Source: Chloroflexota bacterium (GTDB lineage: Bacteria > Chloroflexota > UBA6077 > CF-72). From it: a stretch of DNA of 10,214 nt. The position numbers were made by a program, and so were the translations under genes. This document shows, piece by piece, positions 1 to 5,441 of this stretch (positions within the stretch are counted from its first letter, which is position 1; each line of letters starts with the position of its first letter). Location: NCBI GenBank assembly GCA_019242065.1, contig JAFAWJ010000561.1, positions 1 to 10,214 on the forward strand. Reading direction: 5' to 3'. The notes under the pieces were generated by a model. It saw nothing but the letters and a program-made list of their open reading frames with translations, was not told the DNA's origin and did not search any database.

Positions 1-364
1 GCGGCAGCTTCGCCGAGAGGTCTCGGAAGGTGTCCAGGTGGGCGCTGAGATCGTCGGCCGAAATGGCGCGGCCGTCGACGCGAATGCGCTCGCGGTACGC
101 CTGCAGGTGCGGCTTGGTGTACAGGCCGCAGCGCCGACCGCTGGCGCCCAGGATGCTGGCCAGCATCGCGCTGGTCGAGCCTTTGCCTTTGGTACCCGCC
201 ACCAGGGCGATGCGCAGGTGGCGGTCGGGCGCGCCGGCGAGATCGAGCAGGGCGCGCGTGCGGCCCAGCTTCCATTGCTCGTCGGCGCTGGCGCGCGGGT
301 TCCAGCCGACGCCACGTTCCTGATCGGCGAGGCTAAAGAGCCACGAGAGCGCATCACGGGCCAC
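1..364 (-). CDS. folC: Folylpolyglutamate synthase / dihydrofolate synthase, N-terminal part (cut by window edge)
   Basis: Only the first 121 residues are in the window; the gene continues off the left edge. The protein ligates glutamate to dihydropteroate or folates using ATP, in the cytoplasm, and belongs to the Mur ligase superfamily. The visible part reads as a FolC N-terminus: a helix ending in the EQWKLGRTRALLDLAG stretch (residues about 29-44), then the ATP-binding loop GTKGKGS at residues 57-63, then YTKPHL at 82-87 and RERIRVDG at 91-98, both usual FolC signatures. The start is the GTG at 362-364. An in-frame TAA lies a few codons upstream, so there is no earlier start. I see no clear Shine-Dalgarno sequence. 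It is divergent from larE, with 35 bases between the two start codons. The fold is certain; whether the enzyme also has dihydrofolate synthase activity cannot be told from this fragment. Confidence 0.93.
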   Translation of the reverse strand, partial: MARDALSWLFSLADQERGVGWNPRASADEQWKLGRTRALLDLAGAPDRHLRIALVAGTKGKGSTSAMLASILGASGRRCGLYTKPHLQAYRERIRVDGRAISADDLSAHLDTFRDLSAKLP

Positions 365-399
365 ACAGTGGATTTTGCTTTAGACTGCCCAACAGAGAC

Positions 400-1230
400 A
401 TGTCTGACGACGCACTCGCGCGCTTGCGCTCGCTGATTGGCGAGTACGGATCGGCAGTGACCGCCTTCTCGGCCGGGGTCGATTCAACGCTGGTTGCCGT
501 CGTCGCCCAGCAAGAACTCGGCTCCAGCGCGCTGGCCGCAACCGCCGTGTCCGCGAGCCTCGCCCCGTCCGAGCTGCAGGACGCGCTCGACCTGGCCCGT
601 ACCCTCGGGCTCAGCCATCGCCTGGTGTACACGCATGAGGTCGAAGACGAGCGCTACGCCAGCAATCCCATCGATCGCTGCTACTTCTGCAAGACACACC
701 TGTACACCGAGCTCGAAGACGTGGCGCGCGAGGTCAACGCCTGCTATATCCTGAACGGTCTCAACGTGGACGACCTGGGTGACTGGCGACCGGGCGCGCG
801 CGCCGCCGCCGAACGCGCCGACCATGTCCGCAGTCCGCTCCACGAAGCTGGCATGGGCAAACAGGAGATCCGCGCGGCGGCGCGTGTTCTGGGCCTACCC
901 AACTGGGACAAGCCCGCGCTGGCGTGTTTGTCGTCGCGCGTGCCGTATGGCCAGTCGGTCACCCCCGACAAGCTGGCGCGCATCGGGCAGGCCGAGCAGG
1001 CACTGCACGCGCTGGGCTTCCGCCAGCTACGCGTGCGTCACTTCGCCGACCGTGCCCGCGTCGAAATCGCACCTGACGAGCTCGGGCGGGTGGCCGGCGA
1101 AGGTCTGGCGGAGCGGATCGAGGCGGACCTGCTGCGTCTGGGCTTTCCGGCCGTCGAGATCGACCCACGTGGGTATCGCTCGGGCAGCCTGAACGAGGGT
1201 GTCGTTCCGCTGCCAGTCATCGGTGCCTGA
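400..1230 (+). CDS. larE: LarE, ATP-dependent sulfur transferase for nickel-pincer nucleotide cofactor (three-cysteine type)
   Basis: 276 residues, the usual length. LarE adenylates the carboxylate of pyridinium-3,5-dicarboxylate mononucleotide and inserts sulfur, a step in making the nickel-pincer cofactor of lactate racemase LarA and related enzymes. The PP-loop is SAGVDST at residues 24-30. The family sulfur-site motif is DKPALACLSSR, with its cysteine at residue 176, the same number as the sacrificial cysteine of Lactobacillus plantarum LarE. A second motif, RCYFCK (93-98), gives Cys94 and Cys97. Family knowledge: LarE proteins with a single cysteine give up its sulfur, whereas the Thermotoga maritima type with three cysteines holds a [4Fe-4S] cluster. 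The cysteine set here fits the second type (inference). The ATG start gives a standard N-terminus. No Shine-Dalgarno is seen; a weak TAGACT lies at 381-386. larB overlaps the 3' end, so the two are surely co-transcribed. The Rossmann/PP-loop region covers about 1-185; the C-terminal LarE domain follows. Confidence 0.94.
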   Translation: MSDDALARLRSLIGEYGSAVTAFSAGVDSTLVAVVAQQELGSSALAATAVSASLAPSELQDALDLARTLGLSHRLVYTHEVEDERYASNPIDRCYFCKTHLYTELEDVAREVNACYILNGLNVDDLGDWRPGARAAAERADHVRSPLHEAGMGKQEIRAAARVLGLPNWDKPALACLSSRVPYGQSVTPDKLARIGQAEQALHALGFRQLRVRHFADRARVEIAPDELGRVAGEGLAERIEADLLRLGFPAVEIDPRGYRSGSLNEGVVPLPVIGA

Positions 1231-1960
1231 GCTCGACCCCTTCGCCGGGCTCGGCGCGGTGCTTGGCGCCGCGCAGGTGCAGGTCGATCCCGGCCGGCAG
1301 GCACGCAAAGGTGTGCCCGAGATCGTGTACGCGGCAGGCAAAGCGCCGGCGCTCACGCTCGTTGCCCTTCGCGAGCTCCTGGCACGCGGACCGACCGGTC
1401 GCGTCCTGGTGAGTCGCGCCTCGGCCGAGACCACCAGTCAACTCCAGGCCGAGTTAGCCGCCGACGACGTATCGATGCTGGTCAGCGGTCAGACGTTGCT
1501 GGTGACGCGGCGGGACGCGGCGCCGCCGGTCGAGAGCGGTGGGGTAGTCGCCATCTTGACGGCCGGAGCATCCGATGGGCCGGTCGCCGACGAAGCTGCC
1601 TGGGTCGCGCGCGAGATGGGCTGCCGCATCGTGCGCGCCGACGACGTCGGCGTGGCCGGCCTGCATCGGCTCGAAGCCCCGCTCCACGCGCTTCGGGCGC
1701 AGCATGCGGACGTGGTCATCGTGGTGGCTGGCATGGACGGCGCACTACCGTCCGTCGTCGCCGGGCTCGTCGACATGCCGGTGATTGGACTGCCCACGTC
1801 CATCGGGTATGGGCTGGGTGGCGGCGGTGTCGCCGCGCTGCTGTCGATGCTGCAAACCTGCGCGCCAGGGCTGGTGGTGGTCAACATCGACAACGGTGTC
1901 GGGGCCGGCGCAACCGCGGCCCTGATCGCTAACCGGGTGGCCGTCGCGCGAGGAAATTGA
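1223..1960 (+). CDS. larB: LarB, pyridinium-3,5-biscarboxylic acid mononucleotide synthase
   Basis: 245 residues from the GTG at 1223, close to the family length of about 246. LarB carboxylates nicotinic acid adenine dinucleotide and hydrolyses the phosphoanhydride, the first step of nickel-pincer cofactor synthesis. Visible signatures are VDPGRQARKGVPEIVYAAGK near the N-terminus, then a PurE-like C-terminal domain with VAGMDGALPSVVAGL, PVIGLPTSIGYG, and TCAPGLVVVNIDNG. The cysteine of this last motif (residue 213 from this start) matches the catalytic cysteine described for L. plantarum LarB. The GTG overlaps the larE stop by 8 bases, which implies translational coupling. A second in-frame GTG at 1199 would add 8 residues and cannot be excluded; neither start has a good Shine-Dalgarno. 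The 3' end overlaps the opposing maoC-like gene by 32 bases. larC, the nickel-inserting partner, is not in this window. Confidence 0.93.
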   Translation: MPELDPFAGLGAVLGAAQVQVDPGRQARKGVPEIVYAAGKAPALTLVALRELLARGPTGRVLVSRASAETTSQLQAELAADDVSMLVSGQTLLVTRRDAAPPVESGGVVAILTAGASDGPVADEAAWVAREMGCRIVRADDVGVAGLHRLEAPLHALRAQHADVVIVVAGMDGALPSVVAGLVDMPVIGLPTSIGYGLGGGGVAALLSMLQTCAPGLVVVNIDNGVGAGATAALIANRVAVARGN

Positions 1961-2381
1961 CGCCCTCGAAGCGCATCACGACGTCGTCGGCCTGATTGAG
2001 TACCTCGCCAAGTGACCGCACGATGCCCCACTCGGGCCGGCTGTTGGACGGCCGACTCTCCAGCACCGTAAACCGCGCGCGCAGGACCTCATCGGGGCGG
2101 ACCGGCTTGAGCCAACGCAGACTGTCGACGCCGGGCGAGCCCATACTGGCGGTGTCGGCAAGCACCGTGTCAACCAGCAGGCGCATGAAACTCGTGGCAG
2201 TCTGCCAGCCACTGGCGATCAGGCCGCCGTACGCCGTCGCACGCGCCGCCTCCGGATCGACGTGCATCGGCTGCGGATCGTACTGGCGAGCAAACGCGAC
2301 GATGTCGTCGGCGCTCAGGCTGAAGGTTCCAAGCTCGACGCTGTAGCCCTCGGGAAAGTCCTCGAAGTAACGCCGCGGCAT
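1929..2381 (-). CDS. MaoC-like hotdog-fold acyl dehydratase
   Basis: 150 residues, typical of single-domain MaoC-like (R)-specific enoyl-CoA hydratase-type proteins, which hydrate or dehydrate acyl thioesters. The opening RYFEDFPEGYSVELGTFSLSADDI (split here: RYFEDFPEGYS at residues 4-14) is the usual N-terminus of the family. The active-site segment YDPQPMHVDPEAA (34-46) supplies the expected Asp35 and His40, followed by YGGLIASGWQTAT (51-63), which usually caps the active site. The substrate cannot be inferred from sequence. The ATG at 2379-2381 directly follows the TAG stop of the upstream carboxypeptidase gene with no base between, so the two genes form an operon and maoC translation is probably coupled. 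The pairing with a cell-wall enzyme has no obvious metabolic logic. The 3' end overlaps larB tail-to-tail. Confidence 0.9.
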   Translation of the reverse strand: MPRRYFEDFPEGYSVELGTFSLSADDIVAFARQYDPQPMHVDPEAARATAYGGLIASGWQTATSFMRLLVDTVLADTASMGSPGVDSLRWLKPVRPDEVLRARFTVLESRPSNSRPEWGIVRSLGEVLNQADDVVMRFEGVNFLARRPPG

Positions 2382-3698
2382 CTACCAGGTGTAGTTATCC
2401 CAGACCCAGTTGAACAGGGCGCTCGAGTCGCCGGGCAGGTCTTCGCTGCGCATCAGGCTGACGAACACCCGATGACCGTCGTGCATGGCGGAGGCGACGA
2501 ACGTCTTCTGGGCGGCGTCGGTGAAGCCGATCTTGACCCCATCCGCGCCCGGGTAGACCCCGAGCAACCGATTCAGATTGGCCATCTTGAAGCCGTCGCC
2601 CGAGTACGCGATGTCCGAAGCCAGATCACGGAACGTGGCATTGTGCATGGCGTACCGCGCCAGCATGGCCATGTCGTACGCGCTCGAATAATGCCCGTCG
2701 GCATCCATGCCACTCGGGTTGATGAAGTGCGTGTCCTTGAGGCCGAGCGACGCGACCTCGTCGTTCATCCACTGCACGTACTGCTCGCGGGTCCCGCCCA
2801 GTGAGACCGCAACCTGTTCGGCGGCATCGTTGCCGCTCGGCAGCATCATCCCGTGCAGCAGCGTGTCGAGCGAGACCGTGCGACCGGGCTCGATGCCCAT
2901 CGTCGACGATCCGTCGCGCGCCACCATCTCGCTGGCACTGACCGTCACGTCGATGCGCTGGCTGAGATCCGGATCACGTTCGAGTGCCACGATCGTCGTC
3001 GCGATCTTGGTCGTGCTGGCCTGGGGAACCTGGGTATTGGGCTGCTCGCTATAGATCATCTGGCCAGACGCGTCGTCGATGATCGCGATGTGCACGGCCG
3101 TGGTGTTCGGCACCGGATCGGTACCCGTGTGCTGCGGCGCGGCCGGCAGTGAGGCGCCATCTCCCGGCAGGGTCGCCGCGGCAGTCGAAGCTGACGTCGG
3201 GGCGATCCAGGTTGGCACGCCGCACGACGCAACGTACGCCGTATCCACCCAGGCCTGCGTCGCCGCGTGGGCCGCGTCGCCGGGGAAGTAGACCTCGACG
3301 CGCGTGTCGTCGAAGGGACCCAACGGCTTGACATAGGCGCCGACGGGAAGGCTATCGGTCGACGTGGCCGATGGATCGCCGCTGGACCACAGCGCCAGGT
3401 TTGTCGTAGCACGCAGCCATTGCGGCAAGCCCAGGCGCGGATCAAACGTCACCGTCGCCTGGGTCTGATCGGTCGTCTGCGTCGCGGGATTAAGCATTGG
3501 CGTCAGGGCTGGCGGGACGGTCGCCGCGGCCTCCGGGGTGGCGGCCGCAGGCAGCGGCGTCGCCACCGCGGCCATCGTCAGGTCAGCAGTTTGGGACTGC
3601 ACCGCGACTGCCGTGTGCGAGACGCTTGCTCCGATCAGGGCCGCGCCGACGACCGCGATCGCCAGGCCATGCTTGCCCACCTGCCTCAACATGATCAT
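2382..3698 (-). CDS. Secreted D-alanyl-D-alanine carboxypeptidase (peptidase S11) with N-terminal SH3-like domain
   Basis: 438 residues. A penicillin-binding-protein-type serine peptidase that trims the terminal D-Ala of peptidoglycan stem peptides outside the membrane. Layout: signal sequence or membrane anchor at about 10-33; an Ala/Thr/Pro-rich linker to about 80; an SH3-like segment at about 85-160 (LALWSSGDPSA, YVKPLGPFDDTRVEVYFPGD, QAWVDTAYV); a second low-complexity linker; then the S11 catalytic domain from about 200. Catalytic motifs are S228-T-T-K231 (SxxK), S288-G-N290 (SxN) and K389-I-G391, where most family members have KTG. The PSGMDADGHYSSAYDMA segment (328-344) is typical of the PBP5/DacF group. 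There is no C-terminal amphipathic anchor as in PBP5; the protein ends shortly after the catalytic domain. The start could be ATG at 3698 or the nearby ATG at 3692; neither has a strong Shine-Dalgarno. The downstream maoC-like ATG abuts the stop codon. Confidence 0.93.
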   Translation of the reverse strand: MIMLRQVGKHGLAIAVVGAALIGASVSHTAVAVQSQTADLTMAAVATPLPAAATPEAAATVPPALTPMLNPATQTTDQTQATVTFDPRLGLPQWLRATTNLALWSSGDPSATSTDSLPVGAYVKPLGPFDDTRVEVYFPGDAAHAATQAWVDTAYVASCGVPTWIAPTSASTAAATLPGDGASLPAAPQHTGTDPVPNTTAVHIAIIDDASGQMIYSEQPNTQVPQASTTKIATTIVALERDPDLSQRIDVTVSASEMVARDGSSTMGIEPGRTVSLDTLLHGMMLPSGNDAAEQVAVSLGGTREQYVQWMNDEVASLGLKDTHFINPSGMDADGHYSSAYDMAMLARYAMHNATFRDLASDIAYSGDGFKMANLNRLLGVYPGADGVKIGFTDAAQKTFVASAMHDGHRVFVSLMRSEDLPGDSSALFNWVWDNYTW

Positions 3699-3848
3699 GC
3701 CAACCAGAGCTCAGAGTACCGGTCCAGTGGGGCCGTGGTGTGCAAACGGGCGATTGCATTTGCATCAAAGAGCGGGTGAACCACGGCCTGTGGCACGAAC
3801 GGTGCGATTGCACGGCCACCCACAGGGGCAGCGAGGTTCGCGACATTT
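3699..3848. promoter_or_regulatory. Divergent intergenic region upstream of the carboxypeptidase gene, with GCAATCGC-type motifs
   Basis: This 150-base stretch separates the minus-strand carboxypeptidase gene from the plus-strand small ORF and must hold the promoter of at least the former. GCGATTGCA occurs twice on the plus strand, at 3750-3758 and 3804-3812. The second copy lies within GTGC-GATT-GCAC (3803-3814), a short perfect-arm inverted repeat. Related copies GCAATTGC lie just inside the neighbouring small ORF. No convincing -35/-10 pair is visible; TACTCT on the minus strand (3713-3718) is a poor -10 match. No tRNA or rho-independent terminator is seen. Confidence 0.4.
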
Positions 3849-3927
3849 ATGTCAATGCAAGTCGTCTGGCATGGTACGCAACAAGAATCGTTTGATCTCG
3901 TCAACGCAATTGCCCGCAATTGCACAT
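3738..3927. repeat. Imperfect inverted repeat, arms about 24 bases, centres about 160 bases apart
   Basis: Left arm 3738-3760 (read on the minus strand) begins AATGCAATCGCCCG and continues with TTTGCACAC. Right arm 3903-3927 (plus strand) begins AACGCAATTGCCCG and continues with CAATTGCACAT. The first 14 bases match at 12 positions. After a two-base insertion, a further seven bases (TTGCACA) match exactly. The right arm lies within the candidate small ORF. It may be a regulatory double site, or a remnant of a small mobile element; no target duplication was found to support the latter. Confidence 0.45.
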
Positions 3928-4103
3928 GCGAGTTTGGTTTGATGGGCGTTCGACTTTCCACGTGTGCGTCGCACCGTATGTTGACTGAAGATCAGCGCGC
4001 GTTGAACGGACTTTTGTTTGCGCGTCGCATGGCGCAACGCTTGCGCCGCGAAGAATTTTCACGCGAGCGGACCCGCCAACCGGCGCGCATCGCTGCCAAC
4101 TGA
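3849..4103 (+). CDS. Candidate small Cys/His protein, 84 residues, unknown function
   Basis: I do not recognise a named family. The translation reads like a real protein in its middle (residues about 13-70): ESFDLVNAIARNCTCEFG, then CASHRMLTEDQRALNGLLFA, then a basic helix ARRMAQRLRREEF. Cys25, Cys27, Cys39 and His42 form C-x1-C-x11-C-x2-H, a spacing that could bind zinc. The last 14 residues are Arg-rich. The third-codon-position GC, counted by hand, is about 60 percent, clearly lower than in the neighbouring genes, so it is either recently acquired, weakly expressed, or not coding. The start could be ATG 3849 or ATG 3855; GAGG at 3833-3836 is a weak and distant Shine-Dalgarno. It ends 22 bases before the aminotransferase start and could share its transcript. 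The absence of any recognisable domain keeps confidence moderate. Confidence 0.5.
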   Translation: MSMQVVWHGTQQESFDLVNAIARNCTCEFGLMGVRLSTCASHRMLTEDQRALNGLLFARRMAQRLRREEFSRERTRQPARIAAN

Positions 4104-4110
4104 CATCAAC

Positions 4111-4128
4111 TATCATGCGCGGGACATG
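4111..4128 (+). promoter_or_regulatory. Possible -10 element close to the aminotransferase ATG
   Basis: TATCAT at 4111-4116 matches five of six bases of TATAAT and lies nine bases before the ATG at 4126. With normal promoter geometry, transcription would begin almost at the start codon, giving a leaderless or nearly leaderless message. This would fit the lack of a Shine-Dalgarno sequence. No good -35 is seen at 16-18 bases upstream, so support is partial. Confidence 0.3.
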
Positions 4129-5376
4129 CCCATCCCGTGGCAGCAGCTCTATGCCCGACGCGCCGAGGGTATGCGCGCCTCGGACATTCGCGAGATCCTG
4201 AAGGTCACCGCACAACCCGACGTTATCTCACTCGCGGGTGGGCTGCCTGCGCCAGAACTGTTCCCCGTCGACGAGTATCGACGGGCATTCGAATGGGTCC
4301 TCGAATCCGATGGAGCACTCGCGCTTCAGTACGGACCAAGCGAGGGCTATCTTCCGCTACGGACCCTGCTTGCCGAGCGACTTTCGGGTTTCGGGATTGG
4401 CTGCACGGCCGATGACATCCTGATCACCAACGGCTCGCAGCAGGCGTTGGACCTGATCGCGAGGATCATGCTCGACCCGGGCGACGCCGTGATGCTCGAA
4501 AACCCGACCTACCTCGGCGCACTCCAGGCCTTCAACCAGTACCAGGCCACCTACGCGGTGGTCCCCATGGACGACGACGGCCTACAGGTCGACGACGCGG
4601 AACGCGTGCTCGCTCAGTCGGCCGCCTCGGGTCGGCGGATCAAGCTCATCTACACCGTTCCCAATTTTCAGAACCCGACCGGTCGCACGCTGAGTCTCGC
4701 GCGCCGCCACCAGCTGGTCGACCTGGCCAGCCGCTACGGCGTGCCCATCGTCGAGGACGACCCCTACGGTGAGCTGCGCTACGAAGGTGAGCACCTGCCC
4801 ACCCTGAAGTCACTGGACACCGCCGGGTGCGTCATCTATCTGGGCACCTTCTCGAAGATCCTGGCGCCGGGCTTGCGCCTGGGTTGGGTGGTCGCCGGTC
4901 CCGAGGCCATGGAGGTGCTGCTGCATGGCAAGCAGCCTGCCGACCTGCACACTGGCATGATTCAGCAGATGGCGACCTGCGAGGTGGCCCGCACGCCAGG
5001 CTTTCTGGAGGACCGCGTCGCACGCATTCGGGCGTTTTACAAAGAGCGTCGGGACGTGATGCTGCGCGCGATCGAGGAGCACTTTCCAGCCGACGCCCGC
5101 TTCACCCGACCCGCCGGCGGCATGTTTGTCTGGGCCGAGCTGCCCGAGGACGTGAACACGCGCGACCTGCTCGTGGACGCCGTGCAACAGAAAGTCGCGT
5201 TCGTCCCAGGCCAGGGTTTTCATCCCGATAACAGCGGGATCAACACGATGCGGCTGAACTTCTCAAACGTGGCGCCAGATCAGTTGCGCGAGGGCGTCCG
5301 TCGCCTGGGAGTGGCGATTCAGCGCCGTCTTGCCGAGCCGCGGGCCACGCGGGACCCATCGCGAGTCCGCGTCTGA
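4126..5376 (+). CDS. PLP-dependent aminotransferase, LysN / 2-aminoadipate aminotransferase-like (fold type I)
   Basis: 416 residues from the ATG at 4126. A cytoplasmic homodimeric class I/II aminotransferase that exchanges the amino group between an amino acid and 2-oxoglutarate. It resembles Thermus LysN over most of its length: ISLAGGLPAPELFPVDEY (34-51), ALQYGPSEGYLPLR (66-79), TNGSQQALDL (101-110), ENPTYLGALQAF (125-136), PNFQNPTGR (179-187), VEDDPYGELRYEG (209-221), GTFSKILAPGLRLGW (240-254) and TRPAGGMFVW (327-336). The PLP Schiff-base lysine is Lys244; Asn183, Asp211 and Tyr214 are cofactor contacts; Arg376 should bind the substrate carboxylate. There is no GntR-type DNA-binding domain, so it is not a MocR regulator. 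Substrate could be 2-aminoadipate, an aromatic or a branched-chain amino acid; no lysine pathway genes are adjacent. In-frame codons back to 4018 would add 36 residues that look non-conserved and overlap the small ORF, so ATG 4126 is preferred. Confidence 0.92.
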   Translation: MPIPWQQLYARRAEGMRASDIREILKVTAQPDVISLAGGLPAPELFPVDEYRRAFEWVLESDGALALQYGPSEGYLPLRTLLAERLSGFGIGCTADDILITNGSQQALDLIARIMLDPGDAVMLENPTYLGALQAFNQYQATYAVVPMDDDGLQVDDAERVLAQSAASGRRIKLIYTVPNFQNPTGRTLSLARRHQLVDLASRYGVPIVEDDPYGELRYEGEHLPTLKSLDTAGCVIYLGTFSKILAPGLRLGWVVAGPEAMEVLLHGKQPADLHTGMIQQMATCEVARTPGFLEDRVARIRAFYKERRDVMLRAIEEHFPADARFTRPAGGMFVWAELPEDVNTRDLLVDAVQQKVAFVPGQGFHPDNSGINTMRLNFSNVAPDQLREGVRRLGVAIQRRLAEPRATRDPSRVRV

Positions 5377-5412
5377 GCGACAGCGGCGACCGCTCAATAG
5401 CCAGGGAGCCCC

Positions 5413-5441
5413 CCTCGAAAGCCGTATACTCGCGAGGCGTG
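5413..5441 (+). promoter_or_regulatory. -10 element and flanking short inverted repeat at the DtxR-family gene start
   Basis: TATACT at 5425-5430 (five of six matches to TATAAT) ends eight bases before the GTG start at 5439, so the message is probably leaderless. The -10 is enclosed by CCTCG (5413-5417) and CGAGG (5433-5437), an inverted repeat with five-base arms and a 15-base spacer that covers the expected transcription start. A DtxR-family protein could bind here to repress itself, but the repeat does not resemble the classical DtxR or MntR box. No -35 consensus is visible. Confidence 0.4.

Noticed and set aside
3842..3853. GACAT-TT-ATGTC inverted repeat at the small ORF start
   Set aside because: Five-base arms are too short to be distinguished from chance without conservation data.
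3695..3961. A minus-strand frame of 88 codons whose stop overlaps the carboxypeptidase ATG as ATGA
   Set aside because: The overlap geometry is attractive, but the first half looks non-protein-like, no domain is recognisable, and it is antisense to the better-looking small ORF. The stretch from about 3846 to 3695 alone could still be a tiny leader peptide; I cannot support it.
3940..3965. GTTCGAC resembling a tRNA T-loop
   Set aside because: The flanking bases do not pair into a T-stem and no acceptor or anticodon arms are present.
4018..4125. N-terminal extension of the aminotransferase from an upstream start
   Set aside because: The extra 36 residues do not resemble LysN-type proteins and would overlap the small ORF; ATG 4126 gives the standard N-terminus.
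5375..5396. Hairpin AGCGG-CGA-CCGCT after the aminotransferase stop
   Set aside because: The stem is only five bases and is not followed by a T-tract, so I do not call a terminator.
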